Source: an uncultured Bacteroidota bacterium
GTDB lineage: Bacteria; Bacteroidota; Bacteroidia; Bacteroidales; WCHB1-69
Length of the DNA stretch: 38,855 nt
Reading direction: 5' to 3'
NCBI GenBank assembly: GCA_902774175.1
Contig: CACYHG010000019.1
Span: 1-38,855, forward strand
The stretch's first letter is position 1, and every line of letters starts with the position of its first letter. The translations under genes and the position numbers were made by a program. The notes beneath the pieces were generated by a model, which had not been told where the DNA came from, made no database searches, and saw only the letters and a list, made by a program, of their open reading frames with translations. This document shows, piece by piece, positions 14,210-22,447 of the stretch.

Positions 14210-16191
14210 AGATGGACTTTAAGCAGAACCACCTGTTTGGAAGCGGTTGTCGGGGCTTTTTTGTCGGAGGGGAACCGGAAGGTATGTGTGAGCGAAAGCC
14301 CGTGGTCCCAATAGGGTGCCAGCCTGTTCTCCTCCACATTCTGCCCTTGGGTGAAACGTTCGCCCACATACAGCAGGCTGTAGGACAATTGTGTGCGATG
14401 GTAAAGGCAGCCGATTATGGCGTTGCCCGCATGGCGCGGTGTGTAGGGAATCTGCTGCCGGTAGCTCTTGCTGTCGGGGTCGGTCATGTTCAGGGCCTGC
14501 TGGAAGGTGTAGGTGAGGTCTCCGGAAAATTCCAGCAGAGGTTCCGGATTGTATCGGGTGTGGAGTTTGGCTTCGCATCCCGTGACATGCACTTTGCCGT
14601 AATTTATCATTGTCCATACAAAGAGGTTCTGGCTGGGGACGGCCACAATCTTGTTGGAGACGATGTTGTGGAAGGCGTCTGCATCAAAGTGCACAAATGT
14701 TTTATATCGAGCCTTGTAGCCTTGCATGCTGATGCCAATGTTGAACTCCTGAACATCCTCCGGTTTCAGGTTGGCGGTGCCGAAAAGCCTGTAGAACAGT
14801 TCGCTGAAACTTGGCATGCGGAAAATGTTCTTGTAGGAGCCCCTGAATCCCCATTTGAAAAGGCGGACCGGGTTGGAACCCCATCCGATGTTCACGGAGG
14901 GGCTGAACTTCTGGGTCTGTTGGGTGGTCTCGGCTGTGTTGTAGTCTGCAAAATAGTTGTGTAGCAGGGCGACGTTTCCCGTCCATCCGACTCTTTCCTG
15001 ATAACGTGCGGCCAGCGCGGTTTGGGAGGTGAAGCGGGTGGGCGGCACAAAGTCGGGCAGGTCCGATTCCATATAATTTATGCTCAAATCGTTGCTGAGG
15101 TTCAGCCCGAAGGCTTCCCGTTCGTAGGTCAGGGCATTGGAGAGATAGTATTCCCACTGTCTGTAATTGTTTTCCAGATAGTGGGCGGCGTTCAGGTAGT
15201 CGGGGTCGATGTACTGCAGGTCGCTGTAGTTGAATTTGCCGTTGTTCTGGAATCTCCAGCGGCACCAATCTTTCTCTTTGTTTCCCAGATTGTTGTTCTG
15301 GTAGTGTATTTGGGCGAAGAGGTTGTTCTCGTTCATCTGCTGGTGGCACATCGGATTGTAGTAGACGATGGCTCCCGGAAGCTGCTGCAGGCTCCGGTAG
15401 TAGAAGATTTTTGCCTGCGCATCCCGCCATTTGTTGTGATAGAACAGGTTGCCCTCCAGGCGGCAGTTCTCCACCTCGCTGTTCTTCCGCCGGTCGCTGA
15501 CGCTGAGCGTGTGGTTCCGGTAGGTGAAGGGGTAGTCGCCTTTGGAATAGTTGTATTCGCCCGATATGGAGGAGGAGAGGTGCTCGCCCAATCTGTTTTC
15601 AATGTGCAGGAAGGGTTGGATTGAATGGAAGCTTCCGCATTGCAGCGAGGCGTCCAGGTTCATTTTCTTGTCTCCCCAAAAACGGGGTGTCCGGGTCTGG
15701 ATGACAAGGGTGGAGGCCGAAGCCCAGTACCGTGCGGGGTGGAAGATGTCAGAGGGGCTTCCGCTGTAGAGCTGCATGTACATCATGTGCTCCTTGGAAA
15801 ATCGCCCGATGTTGGTTTGTCCGGTGTTGCAGTCGGTCACGGGCAGGCCGTCGTAATGGACGGAGGTGTGGGCTGCCCCCAGGCTGCGCACTGAAACGGT
15901 CTTGATACCTCCGATTCCGCCGTAGTCGCGTACGTTCGCGCCTGCCATGTGCTTGACCACATCCCCGATATCCTTTGCGGGAATGTTCTGCAGCGTGGTT
16001 TCGGTGATGGTCTGTTGTGCATGGCGGATTTCAAAAGGGTTCACCGGCATGCGTGCGGTGGTCACATCCACCCCTTTCAGCTGCCGCGTTTTGATGCTGT
16101 CCTGCTTTTGGGCATGCAAAAATGTGGGGCACAAGCAAATGCCGCATAGAATATATAGTATCAGATGTCGTTTCCTTCCGTGTGTAAACAT
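14113..16191 (-). CDS. TonB-dependent outer-membrane receptor, BtuB-like
   Basis: The 692-residue protein has a Sec signal (ending TFLHAQ), then a plug domain (about 35-170; GADVTT-like VDVTTARMP, AGANVRDYGGIGGIKTVSVRSLG, VHYDGLPVTD) and a 22-strand barrel ending in SVSF. The C-terminal segment with NYEVIRNYPMPGR is typical of Bacteroidales BtuB-type receptors, and no CarboxypepD-like N-terminal extension is present, unlike SusC. Together with the BtuG-like lipoprotein on the same strand this suggests cobalamin uptake. I see no cobalamin riboswitch in the 135-bp upstream gap, so regulation or substrate may differ. The -7 box is only 4 nt from the ATG. Confidence 0.8.
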   Translation of the reverse strand: MFTHGRKRHLILYILCGICLCPTFLHAQKQDSIKTRQLKGVDVTTARMPVNPFEIRHAQQTITETTLQNIPAKDIGDVVKHMAGANVRDYGGIGGIKTVSVRSLGAAHTSVHYDGLPVTDCNTGQTNIGRFSKEHMMYMQLYSGSPSDIFHPARYWASASTLVIQTRTPRFWGDKKMNLDASLQCGSFHSIQPFLHIENRLGEHLSSSISGEYNYSKGDYPFTYRNHTLSVSDRRKNSEVENCRLEGNLFYHNKWRDAQAKIFYYRSLQQLPGAIVYYNPMCHQQMNENNLFAQIHYQNNNLGNKEKDWCRWRFQNNGKFNYSDLQYIDPDYLNAAHYLENNYRQWEYYLSNALTYEREAFGLNLSNDLSINYMESDLPDFVPPTRFTSQTALAARYQERVGWTGNVALLHNYFADYNTAETTQQTQKFSPSVNIGWGSNPVRLFKWGFRGSYKNIFRMPSFSELFYRLFGTANLKPEDVQEFNIGISMQGYKARYKTFVHFDADAFHNIVSNKIVAVPSQNLFVWTMINYGKVHVTGCEAKLHTRYNPEPLLEFSGDLTYTFQQALNMTDPDSKSYRQQIPYTPRHAGNAIIGCLYHRTQLSYSLLYVGERFTQGQNVEENRLAPYWDHGLSLTHTFRFPSDKKAPTTASKQVVLLKVHLEAMNLADKNYEVIRNYPMPGRQFQAKISVSF

Positions 16192-16195
16192 GTTG

Positions 16196-16203
16196 CAAAG
16201 ATA
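16196..16203 (-). promoter_or_regulatory. Bacteroidota -7 box for the TonB receptor gene
   Basis: The minus strand reads TATCTTTG, an exact TAnnTTTG match, with only CAAC between it and the ATG at 16191. Transcription would begin at or next to the start codon, implying a leaderless or nearly leaderless mRNA. Confidence 0.6.
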
Positions 16204-16292
16204 CTTGAAATTGGAATGCGGAAAACACCCGGACGCATATATTTTTCTCTTTCTGTCTTGAAAAAAGCCTCCGTCCGTTGCGAAAAAATGAC

Positions 16293-16300
16293 TATCTTTG
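16293..16300 (+). promoter_or_regulatory. Bacteroidota -7 box for the bleomycin-hydrolase-like protease gene
   Basis: TATCTTTG matches TAnnTTTG exactly, 26 bp upstream of the ATG at 16327. Confidence 0.65.
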
Positions 16301-16326
16301 CAAATTAAACATTAAAATCATTTGAA

Positions 16327-17733
16327 ATGCGTAAAAATTTATTTGTCATTGTATTATCTTTCACTTTCCTTTGTGTTGGAAACTTGAAGGCACAGAATTC
16401 GGGCGGCATCTCTGAAAAGATGCTTGATGATTTGAAAAAGTCCTACACCAATTCGCCGCAGGACAAGGCCATCCGCAACGCCCTGAACGTGGCCGACATC
16501 AACAAGCTGGCGGTCAACAGCGAAAACGCCACCGCGTTCAATTCAAATTTCTCCAACCAGGTTAACATCAAGGCGGTCACCAACCAGAAGTCTTCGGGAC
16601 GCTGCTGGATGTTTACGGGGATGAACGTGCTGCGCAGCAAGGCCATCCGCAAGCACCACCTGCCTGCCGACTTCCAGTTTTCGCAGGTCTATACCTTCTT
16701 TTACGACCAGCTGGAAAAATCGAACCTCTTTTTGCAGGCCATCATCGACACCCGCAAACTGGCCATTGACGACCAGCAGGTGCAGTGGCTCTTCAAAAAT
16801 CCGATCGGGGACGGTGGACAGTTCACCGGTGTGGCCAACCTGATTGACAAGTACGGTTTGGTTCCGGCGGAGGTGATGCCGGAGACCCGCAGCAGCAACG
16901 CCACCTCCCAGATGTCAAGCCTTATTGCACTGAAACTGCGCGAGTATGGTTTGGAACTGCGCGAGATGGGTGCGCAGAAGGGGATGACCGACGCCAAACT
17001 GGAGGCCCGTAAGGCCGAAATGCTGCAGACCGTCTATCGGATGCTGGCTCTGAATTTTGGAGTGCCGCCCGAGAAGTTCACCTGGTCGCAGCGTGACAGC
17101 AAGGGCAACATTGTCTCCACCAAGGAGTACACGCCCAAATCCTTTGCGGCGGAGTTCGCGCCTGAGGATTTCAGCACCTATTACATGTTCATGAACGACC
17201 CCACCCGCGAGTATTACAAAGTGTATGAGATAGAATATGACCGCCATGTCTATGACGGGCAGAACTGGAAATTCCTCAACCTGCCCATGGAGGATATCGC
17301 CGCCATGGCCATCGCCTCCATCAAGGACAGTACCCCGATGTATTTCTCCTGCGATGTGGGCAAGTTCCTCGATCGCGAAAAGGGCTTCATGGATATGGAC
17401 AACTATGACTACGCCTCGCTGATGGGCACCACCTTCAACATGGACAAGAAGCAGCGCGTCCAGACTTTCGCCAGCGGCTCATCCCACGCCATGACACTGG
17501 TTGCAGTCGACCTGGATGCCGACGGCAAGCCTTTGAAATGGATGGTTGAGAACAGCTGGGGGAACAATTACGGCTACAAGGGCTGCCTGATCATGACCAA
17601 CGACTGGTTCGACAACTACATGTTCCGTCTTGTGGTGGAGCGGAAATACATTCCCGCCAACCTGCTTAAGATGTTCGACCAGAAGCCGATCATGCTCCCC
17701 TCCTGGGACCCGATGTTCCAGCCGGAGGAATAG
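16327..17733 (+). CDS. C1B cysteine peptidase (bleomycin hydrolase / aminopeptidase C family) with signal peptide
   Basis: The 468-residue protein has the papain-like C1B triad in order: Cys93 in NQKSSGRCWMF, His387 in SGSSHAMTLVAV and Asn409 in VENSWGNNYG. Length and the DNYDYASLMGTTF and PIMLPSWDPM segments fit bleomycin hydrolase/PepC. Unlike the usual cytoplasmic enzymes it begins with a Sec signal (LFVIVLSFTFLCVGNLKAQ), so it should act in the periplasm or outside; such secreted forms are known in Bacteroidales. Its likely job is trimming peptides by aminopeptidase action. It is transcribed alone, with a good -7 box and a UUCG-loop terminator. Confidence 0.9.
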   Translation: MRKNLFVIVLSFTFLCVGNLKAQNSGGISEKMLDDLKKSYTNSPQDKAIRNALNVADINKLAVNSENATAFNSNFSNQVNIKAVTNQKSSGRCWMFTGMNVLRSKAIRKHHLPADFQFSQVYTFFYDQLEKSNLFLQAIIDTRKLAIDDQQVQWLFKNPIGDGGQFTGVANLIDKYGLVPAEVMPETRSSNATSQMSSLIALKLREYGLELREMGAQKGMTDAKLEARKAEMLQTVYRMLALNFGVPPEKFTWSQRDSKGNIVSTKEYTPKSFAAEFAPEDFSTYYMFMNDPTREYYKVYEIEYDRHVYDGQNWKFLNLPMEDIAAMAIASIKDSTPMYFSCDVGKFLDREKGFMDMDNYDYASLMGTTFNMDKKQRVQTFASGSSHAMTLVAVDLDADGKPLKWMVENSWGNNYGYKGCLIMTNDWFDNYMFRLVVERKYIPANLLKMFDQKPIMLPSWDPMFQPEE

Positions 17734-17751
17734 TTTGCCGCAATATGTGTT

Positions 17752-17780
17752 AACGGGGTCATTCGTGACCCCGTTTTTTT
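17752..17780 (+). terminator. Rho-independent terminator with TTCG loop
   Basis: AACGGGGTCA (17752-17761), loop TTCG, then TGACCCCGTT (17766-17775) and a T-run. The stem is a perfect 10 bp and the loop is an extra-stable tetraloop. It lies 19 bp past the protease stop. Confidence 0.92.
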
Positions 17781-17818
17781 ATTTTTAGTAAGTGGACAGA
17801 TTTCCTCCGTTCGCATGA

Positions 17819-17851
17819 AAGCCGCCAGCAGGCTGCGCGGCTTCTTTTTTT
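17819..17851. terminator. Second hairpin with T-run between convergent genes
   Basis: AAGCCGC (17819-17825) pairs with GCGGCTT (17837-17843), with an inner CAGC/GCTG pairing and one bulge. A T-run follows on the plus strand. It may back up the first terminator or serve the convergent membrane-protein gene ending at 17850. Confidence 0.6.
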
Positions 17852-18335
17852 ACGCGTGGTATTTTTTGAAACACTCTATGAAATCTGCTTTGAAAGTCTT
17901 GTAATCATCACAGTAAAGTATCATTGAATTAAGAGGATACAGAATAAATTTTCCGTTGTTTTCCAGACGTAGCAGTAACCTGTCATAGGAAGATTCCTGA
18001 AAGAAGAAGAGGAAACCGAAAGAATAGTCTTTCATTTCTTCCCAGGAAAACTTTTGTTCCCATACATTTTTTTGCAGCCAGAAGGGTTTTATACATTGAA
18101 AGTGAACACCATTTTCATCCATTGTGATTACCAGTTCCGCAGTTGCAATGTGCCTTACCAATACTATATGAACAAGAAAAGCACATAATAAAGGAATAAT
18201 CAAAAAAAAGAATGGAAAGGTAGGTAAAATATTGAAGAGCAAAATGAAGATAAAAAATATAAAACAGATTGTCAATAAGGCAGCTGCGTAACACCGCCAT
18301 ATGGAGATTTGCAGGACGCGATAGCTTTTTTTCAT
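17850..18335 (-). CDS. Two-helix membrane protein of unknown function, YcxB-like shape
   Basis: The 161-residue product has a basic N terminus, two hydrophobic helices (about 15-38 and 40-62) and a soluble C-terminal half with W-x-E and aromatic-rich strands (FSWEEMKDYSFGFLFFF, KFILYPLNSM). This shape matches YcxB-like proteins, with two membrane helices and a PH-like C-terminal domain, but the assignment is weak. The gene is AT-rich relative to neighbours and has its own -7 box 17 bp upstream. It converges on the protease gene. Confidence 0.65.
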   Translation of the reverse strand: MKKSYRVLQISIWRCYAAALLTICFIFFIFILLFNILPTFPFFFLIIPLLCAFLVHIVLVRHIATAELVITMDENGVHFQCIKPFWLQKNVWEQKFSWEEMKDYSFGFLFFFQESSYDRLLLRLENNGKFILYPLNSMILYCDDYKTFKADFIECFKKYHA

Positions 18336-18351
18336 GAACCGGATATTTTTG

Positions 18352-18359
18352 CAAAGGTA
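18352..18359 (-). promoter_or_regulatory. Bacteroidota -7 box for the YcxB-like gene
   Basis: The minus strand reads TACCTTTG, an exact TAnnTTTG match, 17 bp from the ATG at 18335. Confidence 0.6.
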
Positions 18360-18418
18360 GCCAAAATGCGGATAGGAACCGGCGTTTGCGTCAGGAAAAA
18401 ACGCCGGGCCGTGCGGCC

Positions 18419-18427
18419 GGGGGGGGG
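18419..18427. repeat. G9 homopolymer tract
   Basis: Nine consecutive G residues follow a GC-rich hairpin-like GGCCGTGCGGCC (18407-18418) in the gap before the ORF6N gene. Long G runs are prone to slippage; this one is about 80 bp upstream of the start codon and could alter promoter spacing only if the promoter lies around it. A sequencing or assembly error in length is also possible. Confidence 0.5.
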
Positions 18428-18504
18428 AGTATTATGACACGATTTATTATGGTTTCTGCACAATATAATAAAACAGGGTTCGTTATCATAAAAAAGGATA
18501 CAAA

Positions 18505-19428
18505 ATGAAAAATAACATATTAACCACAGAGGTTGTTGCAAAATGCAACAACCTTATCAAAGAACCTGGAATACTCATTCCGGTTACAGACATTGAAAAA
18601 ATGATATTTACCATACGAGGAGTACAGGTAATGTTTGATCGTAATCTCGCTCAATTGTATGGGGTTACCACAAGTCGTATCAATCAGCAGGTTAATCGAA
18701 ATATTGCCCGATTCCCGGAATCATTCCGATTCCAGCTTACAGCAGAAGAACGTGATGAGGTTGTTGCAAAATGCAACAACCTTCAGTCGCTGAAATATAA
18801 TCCTAAACTTCCTTTTGTGTTTACAGAACAGGGTGTTGCTCAACTGTCATCGGTTTTGCACAGTCCGGTTGCCATAGAGGCTAGTGTCAAGATAATGAAT
18901 GCATTTGTATCAATGCGCAGGTTTATGGTGACCAATGCTATGGTCTTTCAAAGGCTTGATGCAATAGAGCATCATCAATTGGTTGCAGACCAGAGAATTG
19001 ACGAGATATTCAAACGTATCGATTCCGGATTGCAGCCTACACAGGGTATTTTCTTTGATGGACAGATATTTGATGCTTACCAATTTATAGGCGATTTGAT
19101 ACGTTCAGCAAAAAAAGAGATAGTATTGTTCGACAATTATGTGGATGACACAGTGCTGACGATGCTTGACAAGAGGAGAAAAAAGGTGTCTGCAACAATC
19201 TGCACCAGAGCAGTGTCAAATCAGCTTAAGCTTGACATGGAGAAACACAATGCACAATATCAGCCCATTAAAATAATTACTTTCGACAAGGTACACGACA
19301 GGTTTCTTTGCATTGACAACACCGTTTACCATATTGGAGCTTCATTGAAGGATCTCGGGAAGAAATGGTTTGCTTTTTCAAAAATGGAAATAACAACGGA
19401 GGAGCTGTCTTATAAAATCAAACAATAG
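18505..19428 (+). CDS. ORF6N-domain protein with C-terminal phospholipase-D-like region
   Basis: The 307-residue protein has an ORF6N DNA-binding domain (about 30-125): MIFTIRGVQVMFDRNLAQLYGV, INQQVNRNIARFPESFRFQL, LPFVFTEQGVAQLSSVL. A coiled helical linker follows (about 140-175). The C-terminal region (about 185-300) has IVLFDNYVDDTVLTML and HDRFLCIDNTVYHIGASLKDLGK, an HxK-less PLD-like core. ORF6N proteins occur in phages and in Bacteroidetes chromosomes; a DNA-binding role is likely. An identical 27-bp palindromic segment occurs twice in the gene, each time encoding EVVAKCNNL (residues 9-17 and about 85-93). The second copy is in the usual family position, the first lies before the domain. 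The gene is AT-rich and may be phage-derived. Confidence 0.82.
   Translation: MKNNILTTEVVAKCNNLIKEPGILIPVTDIEKMIFTIRGVQVMFDRNLAQLYGVTTSRINQQVNRNIARFPESFRFQLTAEERDEVVAKCNNLQSLKYNPKLPFVFTEQGVAQLSSVLHSPVAIEASVKIMNAFVSMRRFMVTNAMVFQRLDAIEHHQLVADQRIDEIFKRIDSGLQPTQGIFFDGQIFDAYQFIGDLIRSAKKEIVLFDNYVDDTVLTMLDKRRKKVSATICTRAVSNQLKLDMEKHNAQYQPIKIITFDKVHDRFLCIDNTVYHIGASLKDLGKKWFAFSKMEITTEELSYKIKQ
18529..18555. repeat. 27-bp palindromic repeat, copy 1 (in ORF6N gene)
   Basis: The sequence contains AGGTTGTTGCA (18530-18540), AAA, and TGCAACAACCT (18544-18554), a perfect 11-bp inverted repeat. It starts 24 bp after the ATG, so it would form a strong hairpin in the 5' end of the mRNA. It is identical to 18757-18783. 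Confidence 0.9.
18757..18783. repeat. 27-bp palindromic repeat, copy 2 (in ORF6N gene)
   Basis: Identical at all 27 positions to 18529-18555, 228 bp downstream and in the same reading frame. This copy is at the place where ORF6N proteins commonly carry a D/E-VV.KC.hL motif. Confidence 0.9.
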
Positions 19429-19528
19429 AGGAAATGTGTTTGATGAGCGGTGAAAAAGTGCCGCAATTTTTTCGGTTGCACGCAATAACGCTGCGGAAAA
19501 TGCGTTGAAAAATGAAAAAATCTTCCGT

Positions 19529-21523
19529 ATGAAAACAACCGTTTTTTACAGACTTATCGCGAAAAGGCTCCTGTTGCCTTTCCTGCTGATGGCGGCAGCG
19601 GTGCCGTTGGCCTGCGGGCAGCCGGGCGCGCTGACTCCGGCCCTGGTGAAGAGGGTGCAGGGCTGCACCTCCATAGGCGGTTTCCATGAGAACATCTCCG
19701 TGGTCTGTAATAACGGCCGTTACGGCTACATCCGCCGTGACGGGAGCTGGGTGGTCAGACCGAAGTATGAGATGGCCTTTGATTTCAGCGAGGGGCGCGG
19801 CGCCGTGGTCAAAAACGGGCGTTTGGGCTTCGTGGACAGCACGGGGAAGGAGGTGATTGTCTGTGCGTATGATTATGACGACGAAAGGCGCATGTGGCTT
19901 GACGTATATCCCTATGCGTTCCACAATGGCATGATGGTGGTCGAACTGCATGGTGATGACGGTGTCATTGACCGGAACGGAAAGGTGCGGGTGCCTTTTG
20001 GCATCTATAACTTTATATGGAACTTTGAGGATGGTGTGGCTTTCGCACGGATAGGTCATCCTGTTAAGGAGAGCGTTAACCGGTACCAGTTGGTGGACAC
20101 AAACGGAAATGTGGTCTTCAACATTCCGGACACGTTGTACGTCGGCCCGTTGCAAGGCAGTGGAGGTCGCTGTTTGGGCGCCTCTGTCCATGTGATTGAC
20201 ACTGCGGATTCTTACTATGGGGTTCGCATGGGCTATATGGACATGAAGGGCAGGGTGGTGCTTCCTCCCCAATACCATGGAAGAGGTATGTTTGACAGCA
20301 AAAGATGGTTTTCCATTCATGAGAATGTCCGTCTGTCAGCGGATGACGGGGACACTTCCTATGATATATACCATTGTCTGTATGACCTCATTCTTCAAAA
20401 GGAGGTTCCCCTTTCTTCGGAAGAAATCTCCCGTTTTATGGACAGCTGCTTCCATGCACCGGTCTTTGCGGAGGGAAAATGCTTTGTGAATAAGGAGGTG
20501 GACGGGAAAAAACGGGTGGTGGTGCAGGACAGCAGCGGCCGGGAACTTTGTACGCTGCCGCTGGGCGTGTATGACTGCCAGCCCTGGTCCGAGGGGCTTT
20601 CCGTGGTGCGGCTGAAGGACGGCCAGCATTTCCGGCACGGCCTGATGGATGCGGCAGGGAGGTTGAGTTTTACGGCGGAGCAGCTGCGTGAGGCGGAACG
20701 CATTGCCATGGCACAATCCCGATTGTCCTGGCCCGCCCTGCAGTTGGACAGCCAGACGGTGGCGGGGCTGGCGCAGCTGTTGGAGGAGGCCTACCAGGAA
20801 AAATCTGAAGAGAAGAAACTCCTTTATTACCAGCGTTGTGCGGAGCTGGCGAAATCCTACCGGCGCACGGACAATGACACCCTGCGTGAGGTGGAGGAGG
20901 TGTTCAAGGCCTTTTATCGTGCCTTGATAGGGGAACTGGAAGATAGGAGTTGTGATATCAGTGTTCAATCCCAAATTCCGCATATCTGTTTCCGGGAAGG
21001 GATTGACGATTTGGAAGAGGGCTTCAAGAAGCGTGGAACGGACGAAGACTATGAAAGCGAGATTGTCACATCAGACTGGTGGTCAGGTTATCGGCTGGGA
21101 TTGCATCCGGAATGGGCTGTGATTGACTTGGCGGAATGCGAGAATTTCTGTCCGGAGATGGAAGAATTTCCATACGGCTACCATGGTTTGTCGGTTTTCC
21201 GCCAAATAGCGAAAGATTTTCTGAAAGAGATGCCTTTCCCAGCCTGGAATGCTTCAGAAGAGTATATAAAACGCAGCAATTTCTTGAGGTTCCGGCCTTC
21301 CGGTGGTGACACGGCTTCCTGCTATTGCTATAATTTTTTTGGTAACGAGGATTTGCGTATGGAATCCCTTTTTTTTGACAAAGGCATGAAAAGGGCCATG
21401 CTTTTTTATACCAAATACACCACCTTCTGGGACGGTGAGGGCGGATATTGCGTGATGGAAAAAGAGGGCAATGAATGGAAGGTGGTCCGTAAGGCCATAT
21501 TCTTTGAATTCTTGGGTGATTAG
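19529..21523 (+). CDS. WG-repeat protein, exported
   Basis: The 664-residue protein has an N-terminal signal (MKTTVFYRLIAKRLLLPFLL) ending in PLACG; Cys29 may be lipidated but the lipobox is weak. Several WG-like repeats follow, each with a G-x-Y/F-G-Y/F-(I/V)-D-x-x-G core: NGRYGYIRRDGSWVVRPKYE, NGRLGFVDSTGKEVI, DGVIDRNGKVRVPF and MGYMDMKGRVVLPPQY, spread over about residues 55-380. The C-terminal third (about 420-664) is a separate region with no family I recognise, ending in a beta-rich part (WDGEGGYCVMEKEGNEWKVV). WG repeats form beta structures with unknown function, usually at the cell surface. The start 19529 gives a normal signal; an in-frame TTG at 19505 is less likely. Confidence 0.75.
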   Translation: MKTTVFYRLIAKRLLLPFLLMAAAVPLACGQPGALTPALVKRVQGCTSIGGFHENISVVCNNGRYGYIRRDGSWVVRPKYEMAFDFSEGRGAVVKNGRLGFVDSTGKEVIVCAYDYDDERRMWLDVYPYAFHNGMMVVELHGDDGVIDRNGKVRVPFGIYNFIWNFEDGVAFARIGHPVKESVNRYQLVDTNGNVVFNIPDTLYVGPLQGSGGRCLGASVHVIDTADSYYGVRMGYMDMKGRVVLPPQYHGRGMFDSKRWFSIHENVRLSADDGDTSYDIYHCLYDLILQKEVPLSSEEISRFMDSCFHAPVFAEGKCFVNKEVDGKKRVVVQDSSGRELCTLPLGVYDCQPWSEGLSVVRLKDGQHFRHGLMDAAGRLSFTAEQLREAERIAMAQSRLSWPALQLDSQTVAGLAQLLEEAYQEKSEEKKLLYYQRCAELAKSYRRTDNDTLREVEEVFKAFYRALIGELEDRSCDISVQSQIPHICFREGIDDLEEGFKKRGTDEDYESEIVTSDWWSGYRLGLHPEWAVIDLAECENFCPEMEEFPYGYHGLSVFRQIAKDFLKEMPFPAWNASEEYIKRSNFLRFRPSGGDTASCYCYNFFGNEDLRMESLFFDKGMKRAMLFYTKYTTFWDGEGGYCVMEKEGNEWKVVRKAIFFEFLGD

Positions 21524-21541
21524 CGCGGGACAAGGCGGCCA

Positions 21542-22447
21542 TTACCGGCAGACGATTGTGTCGTAGCGGGCGTGGTAGCCCGACCAGATGCCGCTCACGG
21601 TGCGGCCTTCCGATTCACGGATGTTTGTCTTGTATACTCCAGGACTGACTATCATGTTGTTGGTCATTGCCAGATCCATCTGCAAAGCGAACCAGAAATC
21701 TTTTGTCGCCGGATCGGTTGTGGTTGACTTCACATACACCACATCCCCGCGTTTGAACATGGTGGCGTTTTTCAGGTCCTCCAATGTCTTGTATTCTATT
21801 CCGAGCAGATTGCTGTATGGCATCCGTGTGAGTTCGAAATTCAGCTGTTTGCCGTCGAAGGTCAGGTCGTCAAATGTGCCGATGTAGACTTGTGTGAAGG
21901 TGGGCTCCTGTCCTTTCACCTTGGTGAGGAAACGGTAGCAGTTGAATTCTCCGGCATGGTCAGTGAAGAGTATGCGGATAAATGAGCGTCCTTTCCTGGA
22001 AAAATAGAGGCTGTCGAGCCGGACACCGTGCTGCGGAATTTTGGTGGAGGCGTCGTAGTGACTGCCGTTGTTCTCCACGTGCAGCAGGTATGTGTGTCCG
22101 GGCACCCCTTTCAGACTCTTGCCAATGTAGGCTTTCCCTAACACACCATAGATATGGTCGTTTGTTTTTCCGAGCGTAAGCTGTTCGGATTCACCCGTGT
22201 TGGAATCGGTGACGGTCACCTTTGCGTTTGTCTGTATGCTTTTCAGTATTGAATCCATGGATGTGGTGCTGTAATATGGACGGGAGATTGACATGGCGAC
22301 GATTGCCGGTTGCCCGTTCTCAATCCATCCTTCAATTACAGCCACCTGCCGGTGTTCGGGCAAATCTATCTCAATCGGTGTCTCGCAACCGGTTGCAAGC
22401 AGTCCGGCCAGGATTGCGTATCCGATAAGGCGTAGCGGTTTCAGCAT
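21542..22447 (-). CDS. DUF4249-type lipoprotein
   Basis: The 301-residue protein has a lipoprotein signal ending LLATGC (Cys21) followed by a beta-rich body with the DUF4249 outline: CETPIEIDLPEH, then VAVIEGWIENGQPAIVAMS, a VTVTDSNTGES strand, GHTYLLHVE and a C-terminal TTTDPATKDFW. These proteins are Bacteroidetes outer-membrane-associated lipoproteins usually found with a TonB receptor; here none is adjacent. The start at 22447 overlaps the trxB stop (ATGCTGA), so the two are translationally coupled. It closes the minus-strand run from the M13 peptidase. Only 18 bp separate its stop from the convergent WG-repeat gene. Confidence 0.78.
   Translation of the reverse strand: MLKPLRLIGYAILAGLLATGCETPIEIDLPEHRQVAVIEGWIENGQPAIVAMSISRPYYSTTSMDSILKSIQTNAKVTVTDSNTGESEQLTLGKTNDHIYGVLGKAYIGKSLKGVPGHTYLLHVENNGSHYDASTKIPQHGVRLDSLYFSRKGRSFIRILFTDHAGEFNCYRFLTKVKGQEPTFTQVYIGTFDDLTFDGKQLNFELTRMPYSNLLGIEYKTLEDLKNATMFKRGDVVYVKSTTTDPATKDFWFALQMDLAMTNNMIVSPGVYKTNIRESEGRTVSGIWSGYHARYDTIVCR

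Noticed and set aside
16192..16326. Cobalamin riboswitch upstream of the BtuB-like receptor
   Set aside because: The gap is only 135 bp, contains two promoters, and no B12-box-like sequence is seen.
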